From CAVQWT01 sp963810815 (GTDB lineage: Bacteria > Pseudomonadota > Gammaproteobacteria > Burkholderiales > Casimicrobiaceae), in contig CAWEPB010000010.1 in NCBI GenBank assembly GCA_963810815.1, positions 1 through 64,000 of the forward strand: a stretch of DNA of 64,000 bases, read 5' to 3'. Under the pieces are notes generated by a model. That model had not been told where the DNA came from and searched no databases. It worked only from the letters and a program-made list of their open reading frames with translations. Every line of letters starts with the position of its first letter. The stretch's first letter is position 1. Positions 37,539 to 46,700 of the stretch are shown piece after piece. The position numbers and the translations under genes were made by a program.

Positions 37539-38561
37539 TCAGCGGCCCGAGTTCTTGACGATCAGCGCCTTCGCGCCGTCGAGCAGCTGCTTGCCGTTCG
37601 CGCCCTTGGCCGTCATGTCGGCGACCCAGGCGTCGGCGATCGGCTGTCCGAGCTTGACCCAGTTCTCGAGTTCTTCCTTCGGGATCACGTTGACCGTCCC
37701 CGGCGCGACGGTCTTCTTGCCAATGACGTCGGCCTCGATGAACGCGCGGCCGATCTCGCCCGACAGCGTCACGCCGCTGTTGGCGTCGATGACCTTCTTG
37801 AGGTCGGGCGGCAGCGCGTCGTACTTCGCCTTGTTCATCGCGAAGATGAACGTCGACGTGTAGAACGCCGGCATCGCCGGGTCGGTCTCGGCGTGGAACT
37901 TGGTCAGGTCCTGAACCTTGACCGCCGGCACGACCTCCCAGGGAATGACGGCGCCGTCGATCACGCCCTTGGACAGCGCTTCGCTGACCTGCGGCACCGG
38001 CATCGCCACGGGGGTCGCGCCCAGCGCGGCGAGGAAGCGGTTGGTCTGGCGCGTGGGCGCGCGGACCTTCAGGCCCTTGAGGTCGGCGACCGTCTTGATC
38101 TGCTTGCTGGTCGTGTGGAAGACCCCGGGCCCGTGGACGTGCGTGGCCAGCAGCTTGACGTCGCCGAACTCGGCGGGCGCGTATTGCTGCACGTACTCCC
38201 ACAGCGCCTTGCTGGTCCCTTCGGCGCTGCGCATCATGAACGGCAGCTCGAACACCTCGACCGCCGGGAAGCGGCCGGCGGTGTAGCCGGGGAGCGTCCA
38301 GATCACGTCGACGACGCCGTCCTTGACCTGGTCGTAGAGCTGCGGCGGCGTGCCGCCGAGCTGCATCGACGGGTAGATCTGGCACTTGAGCTTGTTGCCG
38401 GATTCCTTTGCGATCTTGTCGCACCACGGCGCGATGAACATGGTCTGCGCGGCCGAACCCGCGGGCAGGAAGTGGTGCACCTTCAGCGTGACGTCCTGCG
38501 CCTGCGCCGGGGACTGCGCGACCAGCAGAGCGGCCGCGGCCGCGATAATGACTTGCTTCAT
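37539..38561 (-). CDS. dctP: TRAP transporter substrate-binding protein, DctP family
   Basis: A 340-residue periplasmic receptor. The signal peptide is MKQVIIAAAAALLVAQSPAQAQ. The mature chain begins VTLKVHHFLPAGSAAQTMFIAPW and carries the family segments MQLGGTPPQLYDQVKDGVVD and DLKGLKVRAPTRQTNRFLAALGATPVAMP, where the Arg of KVRAP normally binds the ligand carboxylate. It is the first gene of the TRAP/dioxygenase operon. The leader upstream contains a perfect 7-base-pair hairpin with a four-base loop (38599-38616) and another (38639-38654). Confidence 0.95.
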   Translation of the reverse strand: MKQVIIAAAAALLVAQSPAQAQDVTLKVHHFLPAGSAAQTMFIAPWCDKIAKESGNKLKCQIYPSMQLGGTPPQLYDQVKDGVVDVIWTLPGYTAGRFPAVEVFELPFMMRSAEGTSKALWEYVQQYAPAEFGDVKLLATHVHGPGVFHTTSKQIKTVADLKGLKVRAPTRQTNRFLAALGATPVAMPVPQVSEALSKGVIDGAVIPWEVVPAVKVQDLTKFHAETDPAMPAFYTSTFIFAMNKAKYDALPPDLKKVIDANSGVTLSGEIGRAFIEADVIGKKTVAPGTVNVIPKEELENWVKLGQPIADAWVADMTAKGANGKQLLDGAKALIVKNSGR

Positions 38562-38796
38562 GTTGCCTCCGTAGTGCGGTTGCAGGAACCCGTCTGGTGC
38601 GCGCCGTCCGGCGCGCGAGCGGGCTTGGATTTCAGGCTCCGGGATCGTTCCCGGGGTGGTCAATGTAGCGCAGTCCGGCGCGGGCGCCTCGTCCCGCCGG
38701 TCGCGGCGGTCGAGCCCCGGCACGCCGACGGGGAGCCGCGCGCGGTTCGCCGGGCGACGTCGCGCTGGCCCTGCCCCCTGGCGTCGACCGCCCGGG

Positions 38797-38824
38797 AGAA
38801 TACCGGAATGTCCATTTCGCGCAA
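38797..38824 (-). promoter_or_regulatory. candidate sigma-70 promoter of the TRAP/dioxygenase operon
   Basis: On the minus strand TTGCGC (38824-38819), 16 bases, then TATTCT (38802-38797) gives a good -10 and a fair -35. Transcription would begin near 38790, leaving a ~230-base leader before dctP that carries two hairpins. The whole gap 38562-38896 has no gene and otherwise only GC-rich repeats. Confidence 0.45.
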
Positions 38825-38896
38825 CTCGCGCCCGTCGCAACGTCGGCCCCGGCACAGTGCCGCGATCGCCGGCGGCGGGTCCGCGCCGGGGACCGG

Positions 38897-39712
38897 CTAG
38901 CGCGAAGGTTGCAGGGCGGCGGTCGCGGCGGGGAGGAGACGGCGCTGCCGCAGCCAGCCGAACAGGCAGGCGATCACCGCGCCGGAGAAGAGGTGCTTGA
39001 GGTTGTGCCCGCTGGCGATGCCTCCGGTGAGGTCCCAGATCTGCCAGTCCAGCCGCTCGCAGATCGTCTCCGCGACGTCGAAGGCGACCGCCGCCCACAG
39101 CCAGCCCGAGCCCGAGTGCCGCGGCGGGCGCAGGATCAGCAGCGTCAGCACCGCGACGGTGGCGCCGATGCGCATCACCAGGTACAGCAGCAGGTCGCCG
39201 CGGCCGGCGGCCTCGGTGAACCCCCACAGCAGCACGCCGCCGACAGCGACCAGCCCGAACGGCAGCAATGCCTCGCGGCCGAACGGCGGCGACACCCGAT
39301 CGGCGAGCACCAGCGCCAGCACCGACGTCAGCAGCAGCGACATCGGCAGCCGGTCCCACACCAGCCGCTCGTTCGACGGATCCCAGTGGTAGTACGCCGA
39401 GCCGAACGCGGTGAGGATCGCGGCCACCACCGCCAGGCGGTACGCCGGCCGGTCGTCGCCGGTCACCGTCACCTGCCGGTACAGCAGCGCGCCCCACAGG
39501 CCGGAGATCAGGATCGCGAGGTTGGTCAGCACGTCGCCCGCGCGCGGCACGAAACCCAGCTGGCGGGTGTCGGCGAAATCGTGGTAGCTCAGCCACTGCG
39601 GCAGCGGGCCGAACACCAGCCGCAGGATGGCGTAGAGCAGCACCGCGACGCCAGCCAGTTCCCACGCCTGCTGCCGTTCGGTGACCGGGCCCCGGAACTT
39701 CGTGAAGAGCAT
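38897..39712 (-). CDS. ceramidase-like (CREST superfamily) membrane protein
   Basis: A 271-residue inner-membrane protein with about seven to eight helices. It carries CREST-type metal-site motifs: SAYYHWDPSNERLVWDRLPM (with His and Asp residues) and SGHNLKHLFSG near the C-terminus (two His). Families with this pattern include alkaline ceramidases and related amide hydrolases that act in membranes. Sphingolipids are unusual in this kind of bacterium, so another amide or a receptor-like role is possible. It begins 14 bases after the HtrA-like gene and is probably co-transcribed with it. Confidence 0.7.
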   Translation of the reverse strand: MLFTKFRGPVTERQQAWELAGVAVLLYAILRLVFGPLPQWLSYHDFADTRQLGFVPRAGDVLTNLAILISGLWGALLYRQVTVTGDDRPAYRLAVVAAILTAFGSAYYHWDPSNERLVWDRLPMSLLLTSVLALVLADRVSPPFGREALLPFGLVAVGGVLLWGFTEAAGRGDLLLYLVMRIGATVAVLTLLILRPPRHSGSGWLWAAVAFDVAETICERLDWQIWDLTGGIASGHNLKHLFSGAVIACLFGWLRQRRLLPAATAALQPSR

Positions 39713-39726
39713 CGCGGTGTCGACGC

Positions 39727-40710
39727 CTACTGCAGGCGCGGCTTCTTGAGGAACGATCCACGGTCGGCGGAACGCAGTTCCACCGTCCGCGAGGCTCCGC
39801 CGCGGCTGAGCACCAGCGGCACGGCGACGCCGGCCGGGCCCGAGCGCCAGACGGCGCGATAGAACTCGGGCAGCGTCGTCACGCGCACGCCGGCGGCCTC
39901 GACGACGCCGTCGCCCGGACGCACGCCGGCGCGGTCGGCAGGTCCGCCGGTGGCGACGCCCTGGACGATCAACCGGCCCTCGTCCTCGGCGGTGTAGATG
40001 CCAAGCCAGGGCCGCGCGGGATGGCGCGACCCGCCGTGGCTACGCAGGTCGTCGAGTATCGGCGCCAGCAACTCGACCGGCACGAACATGTTGCCCTTGA
40101 TCTCGTCGTCGCCGTCGCGCTCCTGCACGAACAGCGAACCCAGGCCGACGAGCATCCCGTGCGCATCGACCAGCGCGGCGCCGCTCCACTCCGGATGCGG
40201 GGGCCGGATGAACAGCGCCTCGTCGAGCAGATACTCCCAGTAGCCGGCGAATTCCCGCTTGGCGAACACGCGCGCGGCGAGCGCGTGCGCGCGGCCGCCG
40301 TGGCTCAGCGCGTAGACCTCGGCGCCGACGTCGATCGCGGCGAGCGCGCCGGGCTTCGCCATCGCCAGCGGCGGCACCTCGAGGCGGGCGAGCGGCTGGA
40401 CCAGCCCGAAGCCGGTGGCGAAGTCGTAGGCAAGCGACGTCGCGGGCACGACGCGGCCGTCGTGGGCCGTGAGCCAGATCGTTTCCGCTTCGGTGATCAG
40501 GTAGCCGATGGTCAGCACCAGGCCGTCGTCGCCGATGACCACGCCGTTGCCGGTGCGGTCGGTGCCGAGGATCGATGCCGTGAACGCGTCCTCCGGCACT
40601 TCGGCGTGCAGCGCGACGATGGCGTTCATCGTCGCGGCGAGATCGAAGCGAACCTCGGCGGCCTTCGGCTGCAGGCTCGGTGGAAATGCCCAGTGGTTGG
40701 GATCGGCCAT
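39727..40710 (-). CDS. HtrA-like protease homologue with lost catalytic His and Asp, plus PDZ
   Basis: A 327-residue protein built like a DegP/HtrA chymotrypsin fold with a C-terminal PDZ domain (LIVQGVATGGPADRAGVRPGDGVVEAAGVRV). The usual TNNHVV around the catalytic His reads TIGYLI (Tyr for His). The SDIAL around the Asp reads TGFGL (Gly for Asp). The Ser region reads EWSGAALVD, so the Ser remains. Protease activity is therefore unlikely. No signal peptide is evident at MADPNHWAFPP. It may bind proteins or peptides through the PDZ domain. It is upstream of the ceramidase-like gene and diverges from the ankyrin gene. Confidence 0.8.
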   Translation of the reverse strand: MADPNHWAFPPSLQPKAAEVRFDLAATMNAIVALHAEVPEDAFTASILGTDRTGNGVVIGDDGLVLTIGYLITEAETIWLTAHDGRVVPATSLAYDFATGFGLVQPLARLEVPPLAMAKPGALAAIDVGAEVYALSHGGRAHALAARVFAKREFAGYWEYLLDEALFIRPPHPEWSGAALVDAHGMLVGLGSLFVQERDGDDEIKGNMFVPVELLAPILDDLRSHGGSRHPARPWLGIYTAEDEGRLIVQGVATGGPADRAGVRPGDGVVEAAGVRVTTLPEFYRAVWRSGPAGVAVPLVLSRGGASRTVELRSADRGSFLKKPRLQ

Positions 40711-40894
40711 GGATCGGTCGGCGCGAAGCGCGATGGAAGGATGAATGGACAGGTGAGCGACGGTCGCGCGGGATTGCGTCCGCAGCCGGGTGCGGCGACG
40801 GGCGCCTCGGCGCGGGACTCGTCCGCCGTGCGGCCCGGGCGCGCTCATCTTACGCGACTCATGCAGAATACGCGCTCGCCCGGAGGATTCCGCC

Positions 40895-41608
40895 ATGTCC
40901 CGTCGCCGAAACCCACGCCCCGCCGCCGTCGCCGCGGCCATCGCCCTTGCCGCCGCGCTGGCGGCCTCGCCGGTCGTCGTCGCGCAGGTGCCGCCCACGC
41001 CCGCCGACCGCGCCGCGTACCAGGGACTGTTCGCCGCCGCGCAGCAGGGCGACGCCAACGCCATCGCCAGACTCGCCGCCGGGGGCGCCGATCCGAACGC
41101 GCGCGACGGCCACGGCCGCACGCCGCTGCACGTGGCGGCGTTCGCCGGGCGGCACGACGCGATCCGCGCGCTGGCCAAGGCCGGCGCCGACCCGAACGCG
41201 CTGGAGAACGACCGCTACGACATCGTCACCATCGCCGCGGTAGCCAACGACGTGCCGACGCTCAAGGTCGCGCTGGCGATCGGCGGCAAGGCCACCAACG
41301 TCACCAGCCGCTACGACGGCACGGCGCTGATCGCGGCGGCCCACCTCGGCAACGACGGCGTCGTGCGCGAACTCATCGGTGCGCGCGCCCCGCTCGATCA
41401 CGTCAACAACCTGGGGTGGACGGCGCTGATCGAGTCGATCGTGCTGGGCAACGGCGGGGCGCGCCACATCGCGACGCTGAAGGCGCTGGTCGACGCCGGC
41501 GCGAACGTCAATCTCGCCGACCGCAGCGGCACGACGCCGCTCGCGCTGGCGAAGGGCCGCGGCTACGGCGACATGGTCGCGCTGCTGCAGAAGGCCGGTG
41601 CGCGCTGA
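40895..41608 (+). CDS. exported ankyrin-repeat protein
   Basis: A 237-residue protein with a signal peptide (residues about 10-31, PAAVAAAIALAAALAASPVVVAQ) and about five ankyrin repeats: DGHGRTPLHVAAFAGRHDAI, GTALIAAAHLGNDGVVREL, GWTALIESIVLGNG and SGTTPLALAKGRGYGDMVALL. Ankyrin proteins mediate protein binding; periplasmic ones occur in stress systems, but the partner is unknown. ATG 40895 follows CGGAGGA closely; an upstream in-frame start would bury the signal peptide. Confidence 0.88.
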   Translation: MSRRRNPRPAAVAAAIALAAALAASPVVVAQVPPTPADRAAYQGLFAAAQQGDANAIARLAAGGADPNARDGHGRTPLHVAAFAGRHDAIRALAKAGADPNALENDRYDIVTIAAVANDVPTLKVALAIGGKATNVTSRYDGTALIAAAHLGNDGVVRELIGARAPLDHVNNLGWTALIESIVLGNGGARHIATLKALVDAGANVNLADRSGTTPLALAKGRGYGDMVALLQKAGAR

Positions 41609-41742
41609 CGCGGCGCACGCGCGGCGCTCCGCGACTCGCCGGCTCCGGAGCCCACCCGCTCCGCAATCCGCCCGCTCCGTGATCTGACGCTCCGTTCCCG
41701 TTCCCGCGCCCCGGGGCCCACCAACCGACGGCAACCGACCCC

Positions 41743-42234
41743 ATGCTCACCACGATCAAGACCTTCTTCGACCGCCAGTTCGGCGACGCCGCGGACCTGC
41801 GCGACGACCGCCATACGATCGAAGTCGCGACCGCCGCACTGCTGACCGAAATCGTGCGCATGGACGGCAGCACCGATCCGGCCGAGCGCGAGGCCGTGCT
41901 GCGCGCGGTGCGCGGCAAGTTCGGCCTGTCCCCAGACGAGGCGCAGGCGCTGATCGACCTGGCCGAGGAAGAGGCGCGCGGAGCGACCGACTACTACCAG
42001 TTCACGTCGATCATCAACCGGCGCTTCACGCAGGCGCAGAAGGTGCGCGTCGTGCGGCTGCTGTGGGACGTCGCCTGGGCCGATGCGGTCGCGAGCCCGT
42101 ACGAGGAGCACCTGATCCGCAAGCTGTCGGACCTGCTTTACGTCGAGCATCGCGACTACATCAACGCCAAGCTCGAGGCGCGCGCTGCCGCCGGCGGCGA
42201 TGCCGCGGCGCCCCGATCGCCGCCACCTTCGTGA
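41743..42234 (+). CDS. TerB-family protein
   Basis: A 163-residue helical protein of the TerB superfamily, with the acidic metal-binding type motif MDGSTDPAEREAVL and a second in WADAVASPYEEHLIRKLSDLL. The family is linked to tellurite resistance or stress, and in many bacteria to membrane-associated metal sensing; a specific role here is not known. Its stop overlaps the GTG of the following repeat protein (GTGA), so the two are probably made together. Confidence 0.9.
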   Translation: MLTTIKTFFDRQFGDAADLRDDRHTIEVATAALLTEIVRMDGSTDPAEREAVLRAVRGKFGLSPDEAQALIDLAEEEARGATDYYQFTSIINRRFTQAQKVRVVRLLWDVAWADAVASPYEEHLIRKLSDLLYVEHRDYINAKLEARAAAGGDAAAPRSPPPS

Positions 42235-43673
42235 CGACGACGCGCCGGGTTTCGGCATCGGCGACCGCGGCATCCGCCACCGCGGTCCGGCCGGTCGTTC
42301 GCCGCCCGGTGTCCAGGTCGGTCTCGCGATCGCGCCCCGCCGAGGCGGACGTCTCGACACTGCTGCGCTTCGTGCTGCTGTCGATGGCGCTGCACGCGCT
42401 GGTCATCCTTGTGTTCGGCACCGCGTCGACCGGCGGGGGTGGCGGCCGCCGTGGCGAAGGCGCGGCGGGGCCGCTGGAAGTGACACTGCGCGCGCTCGGC
42501 GTCGAACCGGTACCCGGCTTCCGGGTCGCTCCCGGCATGGTCGCGCGCTCGCCGGGCGAAGCGCTGCGGCGCCGCTCGACCGGCGAGGTGCCGGCACCAT
42601 CGGCGCCTCCCGCACCCCGGCCGGACGACGCACGCCCGGCGCCCGCAGCGCCGGCCCCGGAGATCGCGCCACCGTTGACCGCTCCGGCGCAGGCGACGCC
42701 TCCCGCTGATGCCGCGCCCGTGCTCGACCTCAAGGCATCGGAGTCGGCCGACCGGCCGCTCGCACCGGTCGCGCCGCTCGAACGCGTCACCGCGCCGTCG
42801 ATCGAGCGCGACCTCGCCCCGCCGGTCGAATTGAAGGCGCCCGAGCGACCGACCATCCCCGCGACGCCGCTCGAACGCGTCACCGCACCGTCGGTCCAGC
42901 GCGACCTCGCTCCGCCGGTCGAGTTGAAGGCACCCGAGCGGCCGGTCATCCCTGCGACGCCGCTCGAACGCGTCACCGCACCGTCGATCGAGCGCGACCT
43001 CGCCCCGCCGGTCGAGTTGAAGGCGCCCGAGCGGCCGACCCTTCCCGCGACCCCGCTCGAACGCGTCACCGCGCCGTCGATCGAGCGCGACCTCGCCCCG
43101 CCGGTCGAACTGAAGGCGCCCGAGCGGCCGACCCTTCCCGCGACCCCGCTCGAACGCGTCACCGCGCCGTCGATCCAGCGCGACCTCGCCCCGCCGGTCG
43201 AGTTGAAGGCGCCCGAGCGGCCGGCCATTCCCGCCGTCGCGCCGCCACGGTCCGAGCCCGGCGTCCCGGCTGCCGCCGCCCCCGCCGCGAGCGGCGCCGC
43301 CCCGGTCCCCGCCCCAGCGCGCGGCACCCCCCCGGCCGGCGAACCGCGGCTGCGCTTCGGCACGCCCGATCCCGGCGAGGAACTCTTCCAGCCGCGCACC
43401 GACGTGATGAAGCCGTCGGCCGAGCCGGGCGGAACGCCGCGCCTCGACCTCGACGCGGCGCGCAGGCGCGCACGGGAAATCACCAGCGAGGGGTCCGGCA
43501 AGCGCGGGCTCGTGCCCGCGGTGCCGCCGCCGGCGGAGCGCCGGAACAAGCTCGCCGAGGACATCGAGAAGGCGGCCAAGCCGGACTGCCGCAACGCCTA
43601 CCAGGGCATGGGGCTGCTCGCCGCGATACCGCTGATCGCCGGCGCCATCACCGACAGCCCGTGCCGCTGGTGA
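42231..43673 (+). CDS. membrane-anchored proline-rich protein with five tandem 31-residue repeats
   Basis: A 480-residue protein. The first ~40 residues are basic, and one membrane helix lies at about 43-63 (TLLRFVLLSMALHALVILVFG), as in TonB-like proteins. A Pro/Ala-rich region follows, then five copies of a 31-residue unit (PLERVTAPSIERDLAPPVEL and KAPERPTIPAT) at residues 182-336. The C-terminus ends in a conserved-looking segment with two Cys (DCRNAYQGMGLL and ITDSPCRW). I cannot assign a family beyond the TonB-like shape; a classical TonB C-terminal domain is not evident. GTG 42231 overlaps the TerB stop. Confidence 0.8.
   Translation: MTTTRRVSASATAASATAVRPVVRRPVSRSVSRSRPAEADVSTLLRFVLLSMALHALVILVFGTASTGGGGGRRGEGAAGPLEVTLRALGVEPVPGFRVAPGMVARSPGEALRRRSTGEVPAPSAPPAPRPDDARPAPAAPAPEIAPPLTAPAQATPPADAAPVLDLKASESADRPLAPVAPLERVTAPSIERDLAPPVELKAPERPTIPATPLERVTAPSVQRDLAPPVELKAPERPVIPATPLERVTAPSIERDLAPPVELKAPERPTLPATPLERVTAPSIERDLAPPVELKAPERPTLPATPLERVTAPSIQRDLAPPVELKAPERPAIPAVAPPRSEPGVPAAAAPAASGAAPVPAPARGTPPAGEPRLRFGTPDPGEELFQPRTDVMKPSAEPGGTPRLDLDAARRRAREITSEGSGKRGLVPAVPPPAERRNKLAEDIEKAAKPDCRNAYQGMGLLAAIPLIAGAITDSPCRW
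42774..43238 (+). repeat. five tandem 93-base repeats
   Basis: Units start at 42774, 42867, 42960, 43053 and 43146, each 93 bases (31 codons) and in frame with the host gene. Copies three to five are nearly identical at DNA level, so recent duplication by slippage or unequal exchange is likely. The last unit diverges at its final residues. Copy number could vary between strains. Confidence 0.95.
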
Positions 43674-43700
43674 CGCGGCAGGGCGCGCGCGCCGGCGCCG

Positions 43701-46700
43701 CTACATGCTGCGCCGGTACTCGCCGCCGACCTCGAACAGCGCGCGGGTGATCTGGCCCAGCGAGCACACGCGCACCGCGTTCATCAGCTCGGCGAAGACG
43801 TTGCCGTTGGCGATCGCCGCGGCCTGGAGCCGCGCCAGCGCGGCGGGCGCCTCCCCGGCGTTGCGCGCCTGGAAGTCCGCGAGGCGCGTGAGCTGCGAGC
43901 GCTTTTCCTCGTCGGTCGAGCGCGCGAGCTCGACCTTCGCCGGCGGCAGGTCCGAGTGCGGATTGCGGAAGGTGTTGACGCCGACGATCGGATACGAGCC
44001 GTCGTGCTTGCGGTGCTCGTAATACATCGACTCTTCCTGGATCTTGCCGCGCTGGTAGCCGGTCTCCATCGCGCCCAGCACGCCGCCGCGCTCGGAGATG
44101 GCCTCGAACTCCTTCAGCACCGCCTCCTCGACCAGGTCGGTCAGCGTGTCGATGATGAACGCACCCTGGTTCGGGTTCTCGTTCTTCGCGAGGCCCCATT
44201 CGCGGTTGATGACGAGCTGGATGGCCATCGCGCGCCGGACGCTCTCCTCGGTCGGCGTGGTGATCGCCTCGTCGTAGGCGTTGGTGTGCAGGCTGTTGGC
44301 GTTGTCGTAGGTGGCGATCAGCGCCTGCAGCGTCGTGCGGATGTCGTTGAACGCGATCTCCTGCGCGTGCAGGCTGCGGCCCGAGGTCTGGCAGTGGTAC
44401 TTGAGCTTCTGCGAGCGCTCGTTGGCGCCGTAGCGGTCCCGCATCGCCACCGCCCAGATGCGGCGCGCGACGCGCCCCAGCACCGCGTACTCGGGGTCCA
44501 TGCCGTTGGAGAAGAAGAACGACAGGTTGGGGGCGAAGTCGTCGATGTGCATGCCCCGCGCGAGGTAGGCCTCGACGAAGGTGAAGCCGTTGGCGAGCGT
44601 GAACGCGAGCTGGCTGATCGGGTTGGCCCCGGCTTCGGCGATGTGGTAGCCGGAGATCGACACCGAGTAGAAGTTGCGGACGTTGTGGTGGACGAAGTAC
44701 TCCTGGATGTCGCCCATCACCTTGAGGCTGAACTCGGTCGAGAAGATGCAGGTGTTCTGGCCCTGGTCCTCCTTCAGGATGTCCGCCTGCACGGTGCCGC
44801 GCACGCTCGCCTGCGTCCACGCGCGGATCTTGCCGACCTCGTCGTCGGTGGGCTCGCGCCGGTTGTCGGCGCGGAAGCGGTCGAGCTGCTGGTCGATCGC
44901 GGTGTTCATGAACATCGCCAGCAGCGTCGGCGCCGGGCCGTTGATGGTCATCGACACGCTGGTCGCCGGGTCGCAGAGGTCGAAGCCCGAGTACAGCACC
45001 TTCATGTCGTCGAGCGTGGCGATCGACACGCCGGAGTTGCCGACCTTGCCGTAGATGTCCGGGCGCAGGTCGGGGTCGTTGCCGTAGAGCGTGACCGAGT
45101 CGAATGCCGTCGACAGCCGCTTGGCCGGCATGCCGTCGGCGAGCAGGTGGAAGCGCCGGTTGGTGCGGAACGGGTCGCCCTCGCCGGCGAACATCCGCGT
45201 CGGGTCCTCGTTCTCGCGCTTGAACGCGAACACGCCGCCGGTGAACGGGAAGCTGCCCGGCACGTTCTCGAGCAGCTGCCAGCGCAGGACCTCGGCGTCG
45301 TCGTCGAAACGCGGCAGCGCGACCTTGGGAATCTTCGTGCCCGACAGCGACGTGGTCGTCAGCGCGGTGCGGATCTCCTTGTCGCGGATCTTCACCACGT
45401 ACTCGTCGCCGCTGTACGCCGCCCTGGTCTGCGGCCACATCTCGAGCAGCTTCTTCGCGCGCGGGTCGAGCCGGCCGTCGCGGTCGGCGGCCAGCCGGTC
45501 GAGCGCCGTCAGCTCGGTCCGGCAGTCGAGCGCGGCGGCCTTGGCATCGTCCGCGGTCCGCGCCAAGTCCTTGCACTCGGCCGCCAGCATCCGCTTCGCC
45601 TCGCGCAGCTGCTGCCGCTCGCGTGCGAGCGCCGCCTGCGCAGCGGCCCATCGATGGTACGCGCGCAGCGAGTCGGCGATCTCGGCGAGGTAGCGCACGC
45701 GCGCGGGCGGCACGATCACGTGCTGCCCGGTCGAGTGGCGCGCGGCGACCGGTGCGAGCTTGCCGGGGGCGAGCTTCATCCCCCGCTCGGCGAGCCGCGC
45801 CGCGATCGCCTGGTACAGCGCGGTGACGCCGTCGTCGTTGAAGCGCGAGGCGATGGTGCCGAACACCGGCATCGCGTCGGGCGCGTCCTGCCAGCGCTCG
45901 CGGTTGCGCTGGTACTGCTTGCGCACGTCGCGCAGCGCGTCGGCGGCCCCCTTGCGGTCGAACTTGTTGATGGCGACGAAGTCGGCGAAGTCGAGCATGT
46001 CGATCTTCTCGAGCTGGCTCGCCGCGCCGAACTCGGGCGTCATCACGTACAGCGACAGGTCGACGTGGGGGACGATGGCGGCGTCGCCCTGGCCGATGCC
46101 CGAGGTCTCGACCACGACGAGGTCGTAGCCGGCCGCCTTGCAGGCCGCCACGGCGTCCGGCAGCGCCTTGCTGATCTCGCTGCCGGCGTCGCGGGTGGCC
46201 AGCGAGCGCATGTAGATCCGCGGGTGGCCGATGGCGTTCATCCGGATGCGGTCGCCGAGCAGCGCCCCGCCCGACTTCCGCCGCGACGGGTCGATCGAGA
46301 CGATGGCGATCGACAGCTTGTCGTCCTGGTCCAGCCGGAAGCGGCGGATGAGCTCGTCGGTCAGCGAACTCTTGCCGGCGCCGCCGGTGCCGGTGATGCC
46401 CAGCACCGGCGCGGCGGACGCCTTCGCCGCAGCCAGCAGCGCCTCGCGCGTCTTCGCCGGGACCGCGCCCGCTTCCAGGCCCGTGATGAACCGCGCCAGC
46501 GCCCGGGTCCGCGCGAAGCGGTCGCCCTGCTTCAGCACGTCGATCGACGCGGGGAGGTCGTGCGCGAGGTCGGCGTCGCAGGCGGCGACGATCTCGTTGA
46601 TCATCCCCTGCAGGCCCAGCTTCTGGCCGTCCTCCGGCGAGAAGATGCGCGTCACGCCATAGTCGTGCAGCTCCGCGATCTCGGCCGGGACGATGACGCC

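Noticed and set aside
42774..43238. Direct repeats considered as a CRISPR array
   Set aside because: The 93-base units are contiguous, without spacers, in frame and protein-coding.
42161..43594. Long minus-strand open frame with Ser/Gly/Ala-rich repeats opposite the 93-base repeats
   Set aside because: Its repeats are just the complement of the plus-strand tandem repeat. No ribosome site or domain supports it.
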